Source of the DNA: Macrocystis pyrifera | Lineage: Eukaryota > Sar > Phaeophyceae > Laminariales > Laminariaceae | DNA length: 64,000 nucleotides | NCBI GenBank assembly: GCA_031763025.1 | Contig: JASSKH010000005.1 | Coordinates: forward strand, 14,350,128-14,414,127 | Direction of reading: 5' to 3' | Shown here: positions 24,470 through 47,346 of the stretch, one piece after another | Position numbering within the stretch: position 1 is the first letter of the stretch | Layout of the letters: the number at the start of each line of letters is the position of its first letter | Program-made: the position numbers and the translations under genes | The notes under the pieces: generated by a model | Databases searched by the model: none | What the model was told of the DNA's origin: nothing | What the model saw: only the letters and a program-made list of their open reading frames with translations

Positions 24470-25452
24470 TCAGAAAGGTGAGCGAGGCATGCCATCGTTC
24501 TCCAATTCGATGACGCGGTACTCCTTGCACACGGCCCGGTCCAGTTCATCTGTAGACGCAAACTGAGAAGCAACCTCGCAGCTGCAACGGTGAAGTGTGG
24601 GCGACTTGTAACGCACTTACGCGTTAAAGGTGGTGAACGTTCACGTTGATCGTTGCACTGCATCTATCCCTGGACGGAAGGTGGGGGAGGAGAAAGTGCT
24701 GCAAAGCTTCTCTCCGGTGAGGTTCAAATGAGGTATTGAGGCCTAGGGTTCAGCAACGGACCAATTTTTTTTTTTTTTTTTACCATCACTTTTACTTTCC
24801 ATCCCACTCGTAGGAGGTTTTACCCTCGACGATCTTCTGGACAAGCCGTGGTCACAGGTGTCGTCCCTTCTCCCCCCCGGTACGTGCCTTTATTTTTTGT
24901 CGCGCATGGGGTTCAGCATTCCCACTGCTCGTCGATTTTCATCGAATGTAGCTAACTCACGCTCTCACGCTTTCCGCTCATCAATTATTTTGCAAGAAAA
25001 AGTCCCTACGAGCATGCACTCGGTGAGATTTGAACCCACGAAATTGACCTTGGTAGGCACGCGGACCACCTACCAAGCCACCAATTGGATGATACTCACG
25101 TGAGTGGTTGGGAAAGTTGCCCGACAACGCGTCGCCTGCACGTTACGTTAAAAACGTCGGCCCAAAGGACAAGACGACAACCTTGTAGATAAGCAAACAT
25201 TCGTTCAGCAGAGTTTTCTATGTTGCATCATGGGCGCTGGTTGGTGCTGCCGGGCGTCTCCGCACCTTGTATGCCGGTGTCATCACTCGCGTGTTCGACT
25301 CAAGGCGATCGACCTGCGGAAAAGACCCTGTTCTCGCGCAACAGGCACGTAAGACGGAAAATATAAGCTCCTGCCACCGGTCCTGGGATAACATTTCCTC
25401 GCACTTCCAGTCCGATTCCACCGGGTTTACTCGAAGCTCCCTCAGCTTGTTT
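24470..25452 (-). CDS. Unknown protein, two 3' exons
   Basis: Exon 25452-25266 encodes 62 residues (NKLRELRVNPVESDW to TPAYK). It has an AG acceptor at 25453 and a donor AAG|GTGCGG. It joins in phase 0 to 24562-24470 (FASTDELDRAV to MPRSPF, stop). Codon lengths match exactly. The sequence is charged and soluble-looking, with three Cys and the pair CCARTGSFP. I do not recognise the family. Upstream exons must end in phase 2 and lie above 25452; none was found with confidence. The 703-bp intron carries a SINE on the same strand. Confidence 0.55.
24767..25079 (-). mobile_element. tRNA-derived SINE, copy 2
   Basis: Minus-strand element with head (GGCTTGGTAGGTGG, B box GGTTCAAATCTC), body and a T16 run at 24765-24780 representing the A tail. 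It is flanked by the 7-bp target duplication ACCAATT (24760-24766 and 25080-25086). It matches the element at 2446-2794 throughout. Confidence 0.9.
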
Positions 25453-26346
25453 CTACGCCGTTAGACCTTGAGGTGCACCATTATAGCTGTCGTAATTGAA
25501 AGATCCGACCACGGTTCCCCGGATTATACACGCGACTGCGAAGCAAGTTGCGTACGGTCCAGCAGAATGTTTAGCTGGAAAAGAGGCTCGTTGATCATTC
25601 GTAATATTGATTTTCCAGTAAAGTGGCATGTTTTGTCTTAGAAAGTCTAAAATACGTTATGGTACAACCTCGGTGCTGTGCATAGATACGCCAATGTGCG
25701 GTTGTGTTTCGCTTCGTAAGACTCTCTGCTCTACAAAACCAACAGCACTGCGTTAGGATTATGTGTTGCACTATGTACCAAAAGAGGCCCTCATATAAAC
25801 CATTTCTATTTATGACATAAAAACGGTCATCGATGCTGTTGCAAAGATTGAAGACAGCTACACCAAACACCGTGCCTCTTGAAGGAGAAGCCCGCATATT
25901 TCTCCATCGGTACGTTTAATGGCGACCAAACTATTCGAGGCACTAAACGTCTACGTCCAAGGCACTAAAACCCCAGACACCGAGACTTTAGACACCCAGA
26001 CAACAAACACCCAGACTCCAGACGCCCAAACCCCTCCGTCGATCCCAGGATCCCACATATCAGCGACCAAATACTCCAATACTTTGGATCTCAGAGTCAA
26101 AATCTAGCGGATCTACTTTTACTCACACCTCCCTGGGTTCACCATATTGCCGCAGCCGCTTGCTTTCAGGCTAGAAGAGGATGTTTACACCTGTTGCTGT
26201 CTCACCTACTGTGTTATCCCGAGCGGAGCACTTCCCGAGCTATTACAGTAGTAGTTCGTCAGAGCACCGCACTCTCTAACAGACTTCCAGCATTATAGTT
26301 GTCGAAACGGGCAACGTGTTGGATTAACGATGGAACAAGCGCGTTG
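25453..26346. other. Possible divergent intergenic region, no exon assigned
   Basis: Lies between the minus-strand gene at 24470-25452 and the plus-strand start at 26347. A short PDTETLDTQT-type repeat frame occurs at 25950-26040 (12-bp direct repeats). Missing 5' exons of the minus gene may be here, but none joins in phase. Confidence 0.4.
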
Positions 26347-29300
26347 ATGGATGTAAGTATGCACTATTTGTGATATATGACAGGTCCTCGAGACAGGTGC
26401 GGCTCATAGCGTTTGACTTTGGCCTTACGCCATTCTTTGGTGTGGCAGTTGGAGGTGTTGAGGAGGTGCGTCGTGTTTTCTATGTCGTCTTGTGGCGTTC
26501 CACACGCAGAGGAAGAAGTTCCTGTCCGATATGATCCTCTCCTCCGAAACCTTACAGAACACTACCAATAGGGAGCTTCAGGTAGCCCGATCCTTAGCCA
26601 TACAAGTAAACCCTCCGCGCAAGGCTGGTTCGGACAGTCATCGCGCACCACGATATACTCGTACCACAGCAATGCTGCAACAATGCACTAATGTACACAT
26701 TAAATGTGGGCCACATGTTCTATGTAACAGGCAAATATTCGAGTGTCTTCCTCATCAATATTTTCTCCAACCCCACGCAGGCTTGAGTCACGTCGAGACT
26801 ACGCCGTTGTTACGGCATTGACTACGATAGCTGCGAACAACTGCTGCTGTAATGTAGCGTAAGTTGCCTCTCGGTATTGCTTGTACCACTCACATTGCAT
26901 GTTACTATTATCTTAAACTAGACCGGGTATATTCTGAAGAAGAAGGTGCAACAATACAGACTATCCTTGCATGGAAGAGCCACCCTGGGTTGTTTGGGGT
27001 GATATACAAATGTGTTTTCCCAGACCCTGGGTAGCCTTATATCATTGTCTCCCCCTCGGAACGGCGGACTCTTCGGGGCGAATCGCTTGACGGCGCTTCG
27101 TACACGGTCACACAAGCCAACAACCAACCTAACCTGCAATCCGATATGTTGGCATCCGGGGAAACATATGTATTTGTTATGAGGCTTAGATTGGGCAGGC
27201 GATCGGTTAACCTTTTACCTTTAGCCAACGGACTAAGACCTTAACAAATGGCGACGACGGCAGAACGTGGGTCGTTGGTCGTGAGTTCGAATCTCACGTC
27301 CACCATGAAATCGCTTTTTAAAGAAAAGTGAATTTCATCATGTCAAGAATCTGAAAAAATACTTCTGGATCCCCAGAAATTGGAACCGCGTGTTGATGTC
27401 ACGCGTCGACCCGTATATCCGGTCCGTTCCAGGGGGGGAGAGTGTTATGAGGCTTAGATTGGGTAGGCGATTGGTTAACCTTTTACCTTTAGCCCAACGG
27501 ACTAAGACCTTAACAAAAGTCGCCTGCTTTTCTGATGAGCGCCTCGCCCCTTCGTTCATAAGACATCTGGCGAGGCAAACCGCAACTAATACAAGAGCTT
27601 ACACCATCCTCAAGCACCTCGTGTGAGTGACCAGAGCAGAGCCAAAGGCATCAACCTGCTAGCAGTAGTCGGTCCCTAGGTCCATACTGTCTTACACTTA
27701 ACATATTCAGGGACGCACACGGAAGCCATGATCGCCTTCACTCTCTGAACAACAGCTACCGTGACAACGACAGACGCAGCCGCGACGGCGTGGCCGATCG
27801 ATCACTATTTCGGCGTCGCATTGACGACGCTCCACGATTGTTACCAATGCAGCACCTACTCCTCCTCACCGTTATCGTTGAAAGGGCACTTTTTCAGGAT
27901 GAGTGGTTGGGTGTGTTTCCATCAGGATCAAGGTCAGCTTCGGTCTCCACCCCCCCAACCGCCGAACTACTCTACCTCCTTCCACCCCCACCTTCCATAT
28001 TTTTTATTGTTTGACTAAGTACTGGCCTTCGGGTCCAAGCAAATTCAATGGGGCTTGAACGGGGGCCGGCCTACGCTTCAAGCCCTACAGGGATGCTTCC
28101 CTAGATGTCTTGCTTGGATGAGCTAATGTGCGGCATGCCGACCACGACCATTTTTTTCTACTGACATGGCAAATCTTGCGAGCGTGCCCGTGACCACGGA
28201 CAGTGGCAGCTTCGATTCCCTGCACGACACTACAGTACCGCCTCGCCACGAGGGCCGTCGACCACTTGATCTGCATCAGCTTCATCTGGACAGTTCCGCT
28301 CGTGCATGTCGCAGAACGTACACCACTCCCACTAAATTGCAGCAACTTCGTCGAGAACGTCAACGCAATGTATAACAACAGCAATTAATAGTACGTTCGG
28401 GGTCTCAGACACCGGAATCTAAGACATCATCTCACCGCCCCGTGCTCTATCGGACGAATGCCCGTAGCATGGCCAAGCGGCAGCCTCAATCATAGAGGTG
28501 GGAGACTCGTGACCAATAACGACTAGGATATGCTTGGAGCCCTCGGCCGGGTCATTCCCACACGCGCCGTGTACTACCATATGACCGTATCCTGGAAAAT
28601 GGACCAAGCTAGGCTTAGCGTGTCGTAGCGAGTACGCCCTTGCTTTAAAGGCAACAGAAAGGGCCTCCAGCAGGGTTCCCCAGGGTAGCTTCGCCTCACA
28701 TGCCATTATGCCCCCACCGGAAGCTCTTTCAGAGTCTCGTCAAACGCCAACAAATCTCCTATGGAGCCGGGGGAAACCGTGTTGTCCCTTGAGGGCGTGT
28801 CTAAATCCTCGCCAAAGAGCAGTGGAGTGAACGGAATGGAAATTTATATGCCAGGTGAAATGATACTGATTGGTTGTGCCAAGCGAATAGATTGCATGCG
28901 GCCCGCATCAAACAGTGATTCTTGGGAAGAGGAAAAATATGTGTTGACCCCCTTTTTCTTGTTTAGGAGGACCGAACGACCCGACCGAAGGGGCTAAAAA
29001 GATGGTCTCCATAGATAGAACTGGGCATCAAATGCGGACCAACACTATGGTTGTGTGTGGCATGTGCAGAAGGTTACCATTCGTATCGGTTTAGGTGGTG
29101 AAGCTCAGGACTCTGCATGGATTCAAACATCATATTCTGCCTTGGAACGAAAACGAACGGCCGTGAACAATCTCGTTCCTTTCCGTTCAGTCCCTACAAA
29201 AGGAATAGGGATAAGACACGCCCTCATCGCGGTTTCCGCTAGTTCGAGACATTTTACCACCCTCTTAGCTACTGGTGACAAACCCAATTTTTCACAGAGT

Positions 29301-31352
29301 GTATTTGCCCGGCGCCATGTGCGCCGTCAACGGAGACCCTCCCGGAACCTCGGCAACGCCAACAGCGTTCATTCACCATGGACTTGTGGAATGCAGCCGC
29401 TTCCTAAAACTAAAAAAGTAGTTGATTTGGCTCCTCGAACAACGCTATGCGACATATCACGACACCGACACCCCCTACCCTTGGCATATGCGCTCTTCAT
29501 TTCAGCAAGCCTGCGGCCGAGTCTGGGGGTACTTACCGTGTCCGAATCTGCTTGCGTGTCAGGCAGTTCTGTCGGCAATGCTGGTTTGCGTTTTGTTGTT
29601 CTCTGGTCGTGTGTCCCACACAGCAGTGGTTCGGCCGTCGTTGTTAGCTACCGCTGCTTTCCGCTTGTGTGTCCTTTAGCCCGGCTGGCCGTGTTGGTTT
29701 CCGAGATGTTGCTTCGCTCAGTGTTGACGTTTATCTCACCAAGCGGGGGGGGGCGGTACGCCCCTGTTCCACCGTGGGGCCCAGTGCTCCTGTAGTTCGC
29801 TCGGGGGAGGGTGTAACGTTGGTTCTGTGAGTTTCCTCCAAAAACCGAGGTCCGGGACGCCCTGGGACTGCCGTTGGCTCCAGGCTGGCGTGCATGCTGG
29901 GTTCGATCGTGACTTCCGGTGTCCGGCCTGTGTCGTTTCTGCGCTCCGTGAAGAGTTATAAGGGGACTACGTTGGTCGTCTCGACCAATACTGCCAGGCG
30001 AGCGTCCGGTCCTCCCTTACACGGCGTGGGCTCCGGTGCTGGTTCACGGGTGCGGGCTTGCGAGAGTTTCGATAGGTGGTTTCGGTGTTCGGCTGCAATT
30101 GTTGTGCTGGGTTGTGCCAGCACTATTATATGGTGCTGCGTGTATGGGTTGTTTTGGGCCATCCGGCCAGGTTTGTTGTTTTTGGTTGTATCAGCACTCC
30201 CCATCGGTGTGTGATAGTGAGTATCGGGGTCGTGATTTTATTTGTTGAGTTGGGTTATCCTGCGAGGCTTGTTGTTCTAGGTTGTATCAGCACTATCTAT
30301 CGGTGTTTTATCGTGAGTTTCCGGTTATGCTTTTAATTATCGTTTTGGGCTATCCGGTGGGGGGGGGGGGCGGTATATCCTTGGTCCGCCGAAGAGGTTT
30401 GGGCGGCATGCCACGTCTGGCGTGAGGTTTGTCCGGGTTTTACGTATTTTGGGCTTGTCTTGAGTTCGGTTTTACAGTGGCGTTGCGCGTTCTGTTTCTA
30501 CTACACGAGTCGACGAGGGAAAAAAAGGGCCGAACTCTTCTCGCGAAAAAGGGCAAGACATGAACCGTGGTGGGGAGGAAGCAGAAGAGCCTACTTTCTG
30601 ACCCCAGATCTGAGATACGAGTACGTAGGAAGGAGAGATATTAAGAACGGCAAATTTTGTAAATGAGATTGAAAAAAACACAAACACACGCGAGGGTCGT
30701 CGCAGCCCCTTTTTCGTACGCTCGCGCCCACAATGACCGTCGGTACTTCTGGGTAAGGCGAGCGTTCAGAGATACCTATTTCCGAGCGACGTAAGAGCGT
30801 GCACGGGGCAAGCGCGAAGAAACGTTCCACTCAGTGGGAGTGTTCTGTTCACCGCATTCGTGAGTATATGCGGCGCATGCATTGTGCGTGCCGGGAGGGG
30901 ATTTCCTGACGGAAATGTAAGGTCTGTTTTTCTCCCCGCAGTCGTGGTTGGCATGGAATATCTCGGGTCTACCGTTCAGGTGATCGCATGGTTTGTCTTG
31001 TTCGGCTTACTAGCTGGGGAGGATGTTACGGTGGCATTCCAGGTATCTGAGGGGTTTCCAGAAGAGGAAACATGGTAGGGTCAAAGGGGGCAACGTAAAC
31101 CCATCCCCGAGACGACCGCCTTCCTCTACAGGCAGAGAATACGTGATGACTGCGAGTGCATAATGGTACTCGGCCCTTTAGCTTAACGTACCTCGATCCT
31201 TATTCTCGGTGTTTCCCTACGGAAGGAGAGTGCCGACCGAGACATGAAGGAGACGGCTCAGCCGTACGTACGTACTTCAGGCTGCGCGGAACAGCGGGAT
31301 CACATGTGCCAGCCTTGCCTGTGAGCTTGAAGCGAGCTCAAGAGTGCTGTGA
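26347..31352 (+). CDS. Small two-TM membrane protein, about 110 aa, five exons
   Basis: Exons 26347-26352 (ATG GAT then GTAAGT), 26510-26581, 28236-28317, 30942-31042 and 31281-31352 (TGA) join in phases 0, 0, 1, 0 with AG/GT borders throughout. The product starts MDRKKFLSDM and has a polar N-terminus. A hydrophobic segment follows (HLICISFIWTVPLVHVA, about residues 36-52), then a short loop VVGMEYLGST and a second segment (VQVIAWFVLFGLLAG). The tail is Cys/Ser-rich (ITCASLACELEASSRVL). I do not recognise the family. The 6-nt start exon is the weakest part; an upstream start is possible. Two long introns contain a miniature LTR element and GT-rich repeats. Confidence 0.5.
27175..27515 (+). 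mobile_element. Miniature LTR element (TRIM), copy A
   Basis: LTRs of 72 and 73 bp (27175-27246, 27443-27515) start TGTTATGAGG and end ACCTTAACA, differing at three or four positions. The 5' LTR is followed by a primer-binding-like TGGCGACGACGGCAGAAC. A tRNA-like T-arm lies at about 27275-27303 (GTGAG TTCGAAT CTCAC, ending CCACCA). A purine tract AGGGGGGGAGAG precedes the 3' LTR. There is no coding capacity. No target duplication is seen. Confidence 0.75.
28318..30080. other. Intron interior, overlapping open frames without support
   Basis: Contains long frames on both strands (minus 28419-28706, plus 29055-29795) but no domain, repeat or splice chain that supports them. The plus frame ends in GC/GT-rich low-information sequence. 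They may be remnants of old elements. Confidence 0.4.
30090..30370 (+). repeat. GT-rich tandem repeat of about 100 bp, three copies
   Basis: Blocks GGTTGTATCAGCACTAT, ATCGGTGT, GTTTTGGGC and TATCCGG recur three times with divergence, ending in a G12 run. Confidence 0.65.
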
Positions 31353-32328
31353 TGAGCAGAGCCATGGATTGTGTGGTTCGGCCCTGTCTAGGAATAATAA
31401 CATTACCAGGTATTGGTGTAGTGTACCAGCAATCTCTTGAAGGCAGATGGCCGAAGCTGACACAGCAGCATTAATTATATCCTTGCGGGTAAAGACACAG
31501 GTGATACAACATCATGAATGACACGCGAACCCCTCGACTCTGTGATATCATACCGGTATCATGTACATATGTACGCCCCTCCCGCGACCGCCTTGCTTCC
31601 GATTCGATCGGGGTCAGACGCCCCTCCTCTCTGCCCGAGGGACCGCCCCCTCGCTCGTCGTGCGCGGGGATCCTCCGGGCCCCGCTAACGTCATAGCTCG
31701 ACAAAGCCCCGCTGTGATTGTCGTACTTTTATGTCAACCGCAAAACGACCCTTGTAAGCTCGGACAGAGTAGGTACATGTCATGCATTATCTCCCAACAA
31801 ACCACCGAACGGGTCCCCGCCCTTGCACAGCACCGCAGAAGCATTATCAACCACCGCAGAGAGGCGTACCGGGTATATCGTTCGAGCGTTCAAATCCGAA
31901 CCGCTCCCTTCGCAATAGTTAACGGAACTTCACCAGAAAGGCGAAAAGTATTTCCGTGCAACACCAACGCACACTTACACCTCTTCGCATAAATGCACGC
32001 ATAAAGCGCGTCGGCGTCGACTGGGCCCGAAAAACAAAACATCACCGGCGCTATGAACGATACAGCCGGGAGACAGAGGCAGCGAACGCGAACGTTTTCA
32101 CTACCGTAAATCTAACAAGATAGAAAAAATTGCCGGTTTCCACTAGCTGTGTATGCATGCTGCTTGCTGAATGGAGACAAGATCCGGCAGCGGTGTCCAG
32201 GAGGTGTATGGGGCGAGTAAGTGCTCATCGTGACATGCGTATCGGGAGTGTGTACATCCACGCGATGATCGATGTATCTTGGAGGGTTGGGGAAATGAGG
32301 CACGTTCTTGATTTTTTTTTTCCTCCAG
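31353..32328. other. Intergenic, no gene seen
   Basis: Short frames on both strands without conserved features. One palindrome site (TACCAGGTA at 31404) lies here. Confidence 0.45.
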
Positions 32329-32473
32329 TGTCTCGTCGATGGGGTCCAAGAGAGAAACCGGTACGGGAGGCATGAAGATGAACATTCGCACCAACGGGCC
32401 CCCGCCCAATGGCGCTTCAACACAGCAGAAACGTATTACCACCTTCTCAACTACGATGCCCGATCAACCGGCG
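32329..32473 (+). CDS. Candidate exon, unknown
   Basis: A strong acceptor (T-rich tract, CCTCCAG) and a donor GCG|GTGGGT bracket 48 codons read in phase 2. The peptide is Gly/Thr/Pro-rich and disordered-looking (MGSKRETGTGGMKMNI). Two other frames are also open. No partner exon was found, so this is weak. Confidence 0.25.
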
Positions 32474-32719
32474 GTGGGTATCACCCAGACAAAATCGGGC
32501 ATGGGGAAACGTACCGATGCTGCGAGCGAGAGGTGCTTGCCACATCGGCAATACGGGGCTCAAACAATATGTTGAAAAACAAAAGTTCGTAAACCATCAA
32601 CAAAGCACATACGCGCAACACAGATTTTGGCTACATATCCCTCGTGACAAGAAAGAACGGGAGTTAACGCTGTAGAGGTTTAACCTTCCTTACCTACATG
32701 CACGCAGAGTGGGTGGGAG

Positions 32720-32735
32720 CGGGGGGGGGGGGGGG
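32720..32735. repeat. G16 homopolymer
   Basis: Uninterrupted G run in otherwise unremarkable sequence. An A13 run follows at about 32805. Confidence 0.9.
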
Positions 32736-32971
32736 ATTAAACACCACCTGAGGTAACTATAGTATGATCCTCCGTCCCTGTCGCGCGTTCCGCGATACTT
32801 GTACAAAAAAAAAAAAACTCACAGCACTCGCGGTCAACGCCGAAACGGCGAACTCAACCAAAAACCGCAAACAAAACAAACGAACACCACTCGAAGAGAC
32901 GGCACCCCGCGGTGCGTACGCCCCCAGCGTCTAGACTTCGCCCGGGCCGAACCAACCCGCGCAAGCGCCGA

Positions 32972-34512
32972 CTACAAATCCAAAGTGAAGGTGCGGGTCG
33001 TTACCTTCGCTGGCACAACGCCGGTCCTCGTCATGCGCGCCCTATCAGCCTCGCCGCCGCACCTAAACAACACAAAACAATAATCGGACCGACCACTCCG
33101 TGGGAACCGCATGTCATTGCCGATGCGCATCATGTGAAAGGAAAACAGAAAAAACAACACCAGCAATAAAAACAAAGTGTCCGCCTCCCCCTCGTGTCAC
33201 CGGAAGAGGAGCGACACCGTCCCCTCCGTCTCTTCCCGAGACGCCTTCGATTGCTCTCGCCCCCTGTTTTCTCCGTCCTCCCGCCGGCCAACAGCCGCGA
33301 CTTCCGGGCCGGCGACAACATCGCGCCCATCCTCTGAACCTGACGTGCGCAGCAGATCAGTCGTCGGTTCGTCGGGCCCTGCACCGCCGACGCCCACGTC
33401 CCCCACCCGCGCGTTGCTGCCGCCAAAGTTGTGGTGTACGCGGTCATCCGTCGTTCGCAATCGGGGGGAACCCGCGAACCCTATCCACCGGTCGCCCCCT
33501 CCCCCGCCTAGGGCCCCTCGGGTCCTGCGGCTTTTCAACCCACCCCTCGCTCGCGCCTCTCCGATTGTCCACGATGCCGACGGGGGCGACGAGGTCGAGG
33601 AGGGCGACCCTTCCCTCCCCTCGCTCCCGCGCGGCGAGAGTCGCGTCGACCCCGGGACACCCGCCTTTCGAGCTCTCGGGCTTCTCGCGCTTCCGACGAA
33701 GGTCCCGACATCCCCCTCTCCTTCTTCTCCTTCGCTTCCTTCTCCTTCTTGGGCTCGTCCTTCTGATGCCCCGGACGTGGTCGGCCACGCCCCTGTCACT
33801 TGCATCTCCACACCCTCCTCTTCCTTCTCCTCGCCTGCCCCGTACCGTTCCCCGCCCCCTTTTACAACCCGCCGTCCTCGTCGGAAACCCCCGCTGCGGC
33901 CCCGCCCCGACTCCTCCTCCTCCTCTTCCTCCTCCTGCCCTCCGGGGACGGTACGGCCGCCACCGTCATCGTCGGCGGCCCCGACTCTGATGTAAACGTC
34001 GCCCGTACGCCCGCCGCCGTTGTTCCCAGCACCGACTCGGTGTCTTCCCGCTCCACCCTGTGCGTTCTTGCCGATGTCGACGACGTCAAAGTTGTCGCGG
34101 TTGGAAGGGGAGCGTGGCGATACCACCTCGTCGCCGTTGACCCCTGCCGACGAGAGGGTGGGCGTGACGCCTGCCTCGGAGGAGGGGGAGAAGAAGGTGG
34201 AGGGGCAGTCGTCGATTTTGCCGAGGAATCGCTCTCCAAGCCGGAGGTACTCAGTGGCTACCTGCCGAGTGAGGGAGGAATGTCTCTCGAGCTCGGGACC
34301 ATCCGGCGGGAGGTCCTCTATCTGCTGCGAGGGGGTGTTTAGCGCGGCAAATGTGTGCGCGTGTGTTGGGAGGGGGGCGGCGCGATCAGGTAAGGAGGAC
34401 AGAGCGGCCGCAATGTGATCGAGGCGTGGGTTGAGGGACCGGGGTCGGGGTGGGGCGACGTGAAGGAGGGAGTCGGGAGAGTGGTGGCTGAGAAACGCGC
34501 CACCGTGCTACG
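32972..34512 (-). CDS. Unknown acidic, low-complexity protein (5' end unresolved)
   Basis: An open frame runs from a TAG at about 34513 to a donor at 33201|33200 (CG|GTGACA). The donor sits exactly on the codon that would otherwise read into TGA. It joins in phase 2, over a 138-bp intron, to 33062-32972 (CGGEADRARM to TFTLDL, stop). The N-terminal part looks like folded protein (LDHIAAALSSL, EYLRLGERFLGKIDDC). The middle is Glu/Gly/Arg-rich, with an E8 run. There is no in-frame ATG before residue 200, so a start exon is missing. One possibility is alternative splicing from the CLN5-like gene just upstream (GACCAG|GTGAAG to GTAG|CACGG, phase 0), which would add a long tail to that protein. High GC leaves other frames open too. 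Confidence 0.45.
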
Positions 34513-34541
34513 CTGCACAATTTGAACACAGGTCTCACCCC

Positions 34542-34547
34542 TTTATT
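34542..34547 (-). promoter_or_regulatory. AATAAA polyadenylation-like signal
   Basis: On the minus strand, about 35 nt after the stop codon of the CLN5-like gene. This supports transcript ending there, although algal signals are variable. Confidence 0.35.
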
Positions 34548-34581
34548 GCTGTCAATCGCAACAACTGCCATCTGTCATGCT

Positions 34582-46971
<12,390 letters not shown>

Positions 46972-47346
46972 TTTGTTGCTTTCGCGCTCTGCTGATACAG
47001 GCTCGTTGTGGTCTCGACAAAACACTAAGAAATCACGATGCTGGGAAATCATGGAACCTGCTCGGAATTCACCAAATATATGCGGTGGAATTGAGAGCTG
47101 TTGATTGAACTCTAGACTCTAGGCTCTCGCGAGCATGGGCATTCGCACTCGATGTATCACTCGTCGCGGCACTCTGCCAGACACTTCCCGGGTAGATTGG
47201 GGGCTTTGCTCGGAAGCGATTCGACTCATCGAGTCGAGATCGGCGGTGAGAGGACCAGCTACAGCCCAGCCCCTTGAGAAACGGTATTCTCAACACGGAG
47301 ATAGATACGTACGGGTGGAGATACCCGTAGGATAGCACGTCGCAGC
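46972..47346. promoter_or_regulatory. Putative bidirectional promoter
   Basis: 375 bp (or 294 bp if the upstream ATG at 47052 is used) separate the start codons of the CLN5-like gene (minus) and the TMEM218-like gene (plus). No TATA box is obvious. The interval contains two CTCTAGACTCTAGGCTC short repeats near 47110. Confidence 0.45.

Noticed and set aside
29055..29795. A 246-codon plus-strand open frame
   Set aside because: No domain, biased or repetitive composition toward its 3' half, and it lies within the intron of a phase-consistent gene.
33177..34418. Plus-strand frames of 180 to 296 codons
   Set aside because: Very GC-rich sequence leaves all frames open. Only the minus frame ends at a phase-compatible donor with a matching terminal exon.
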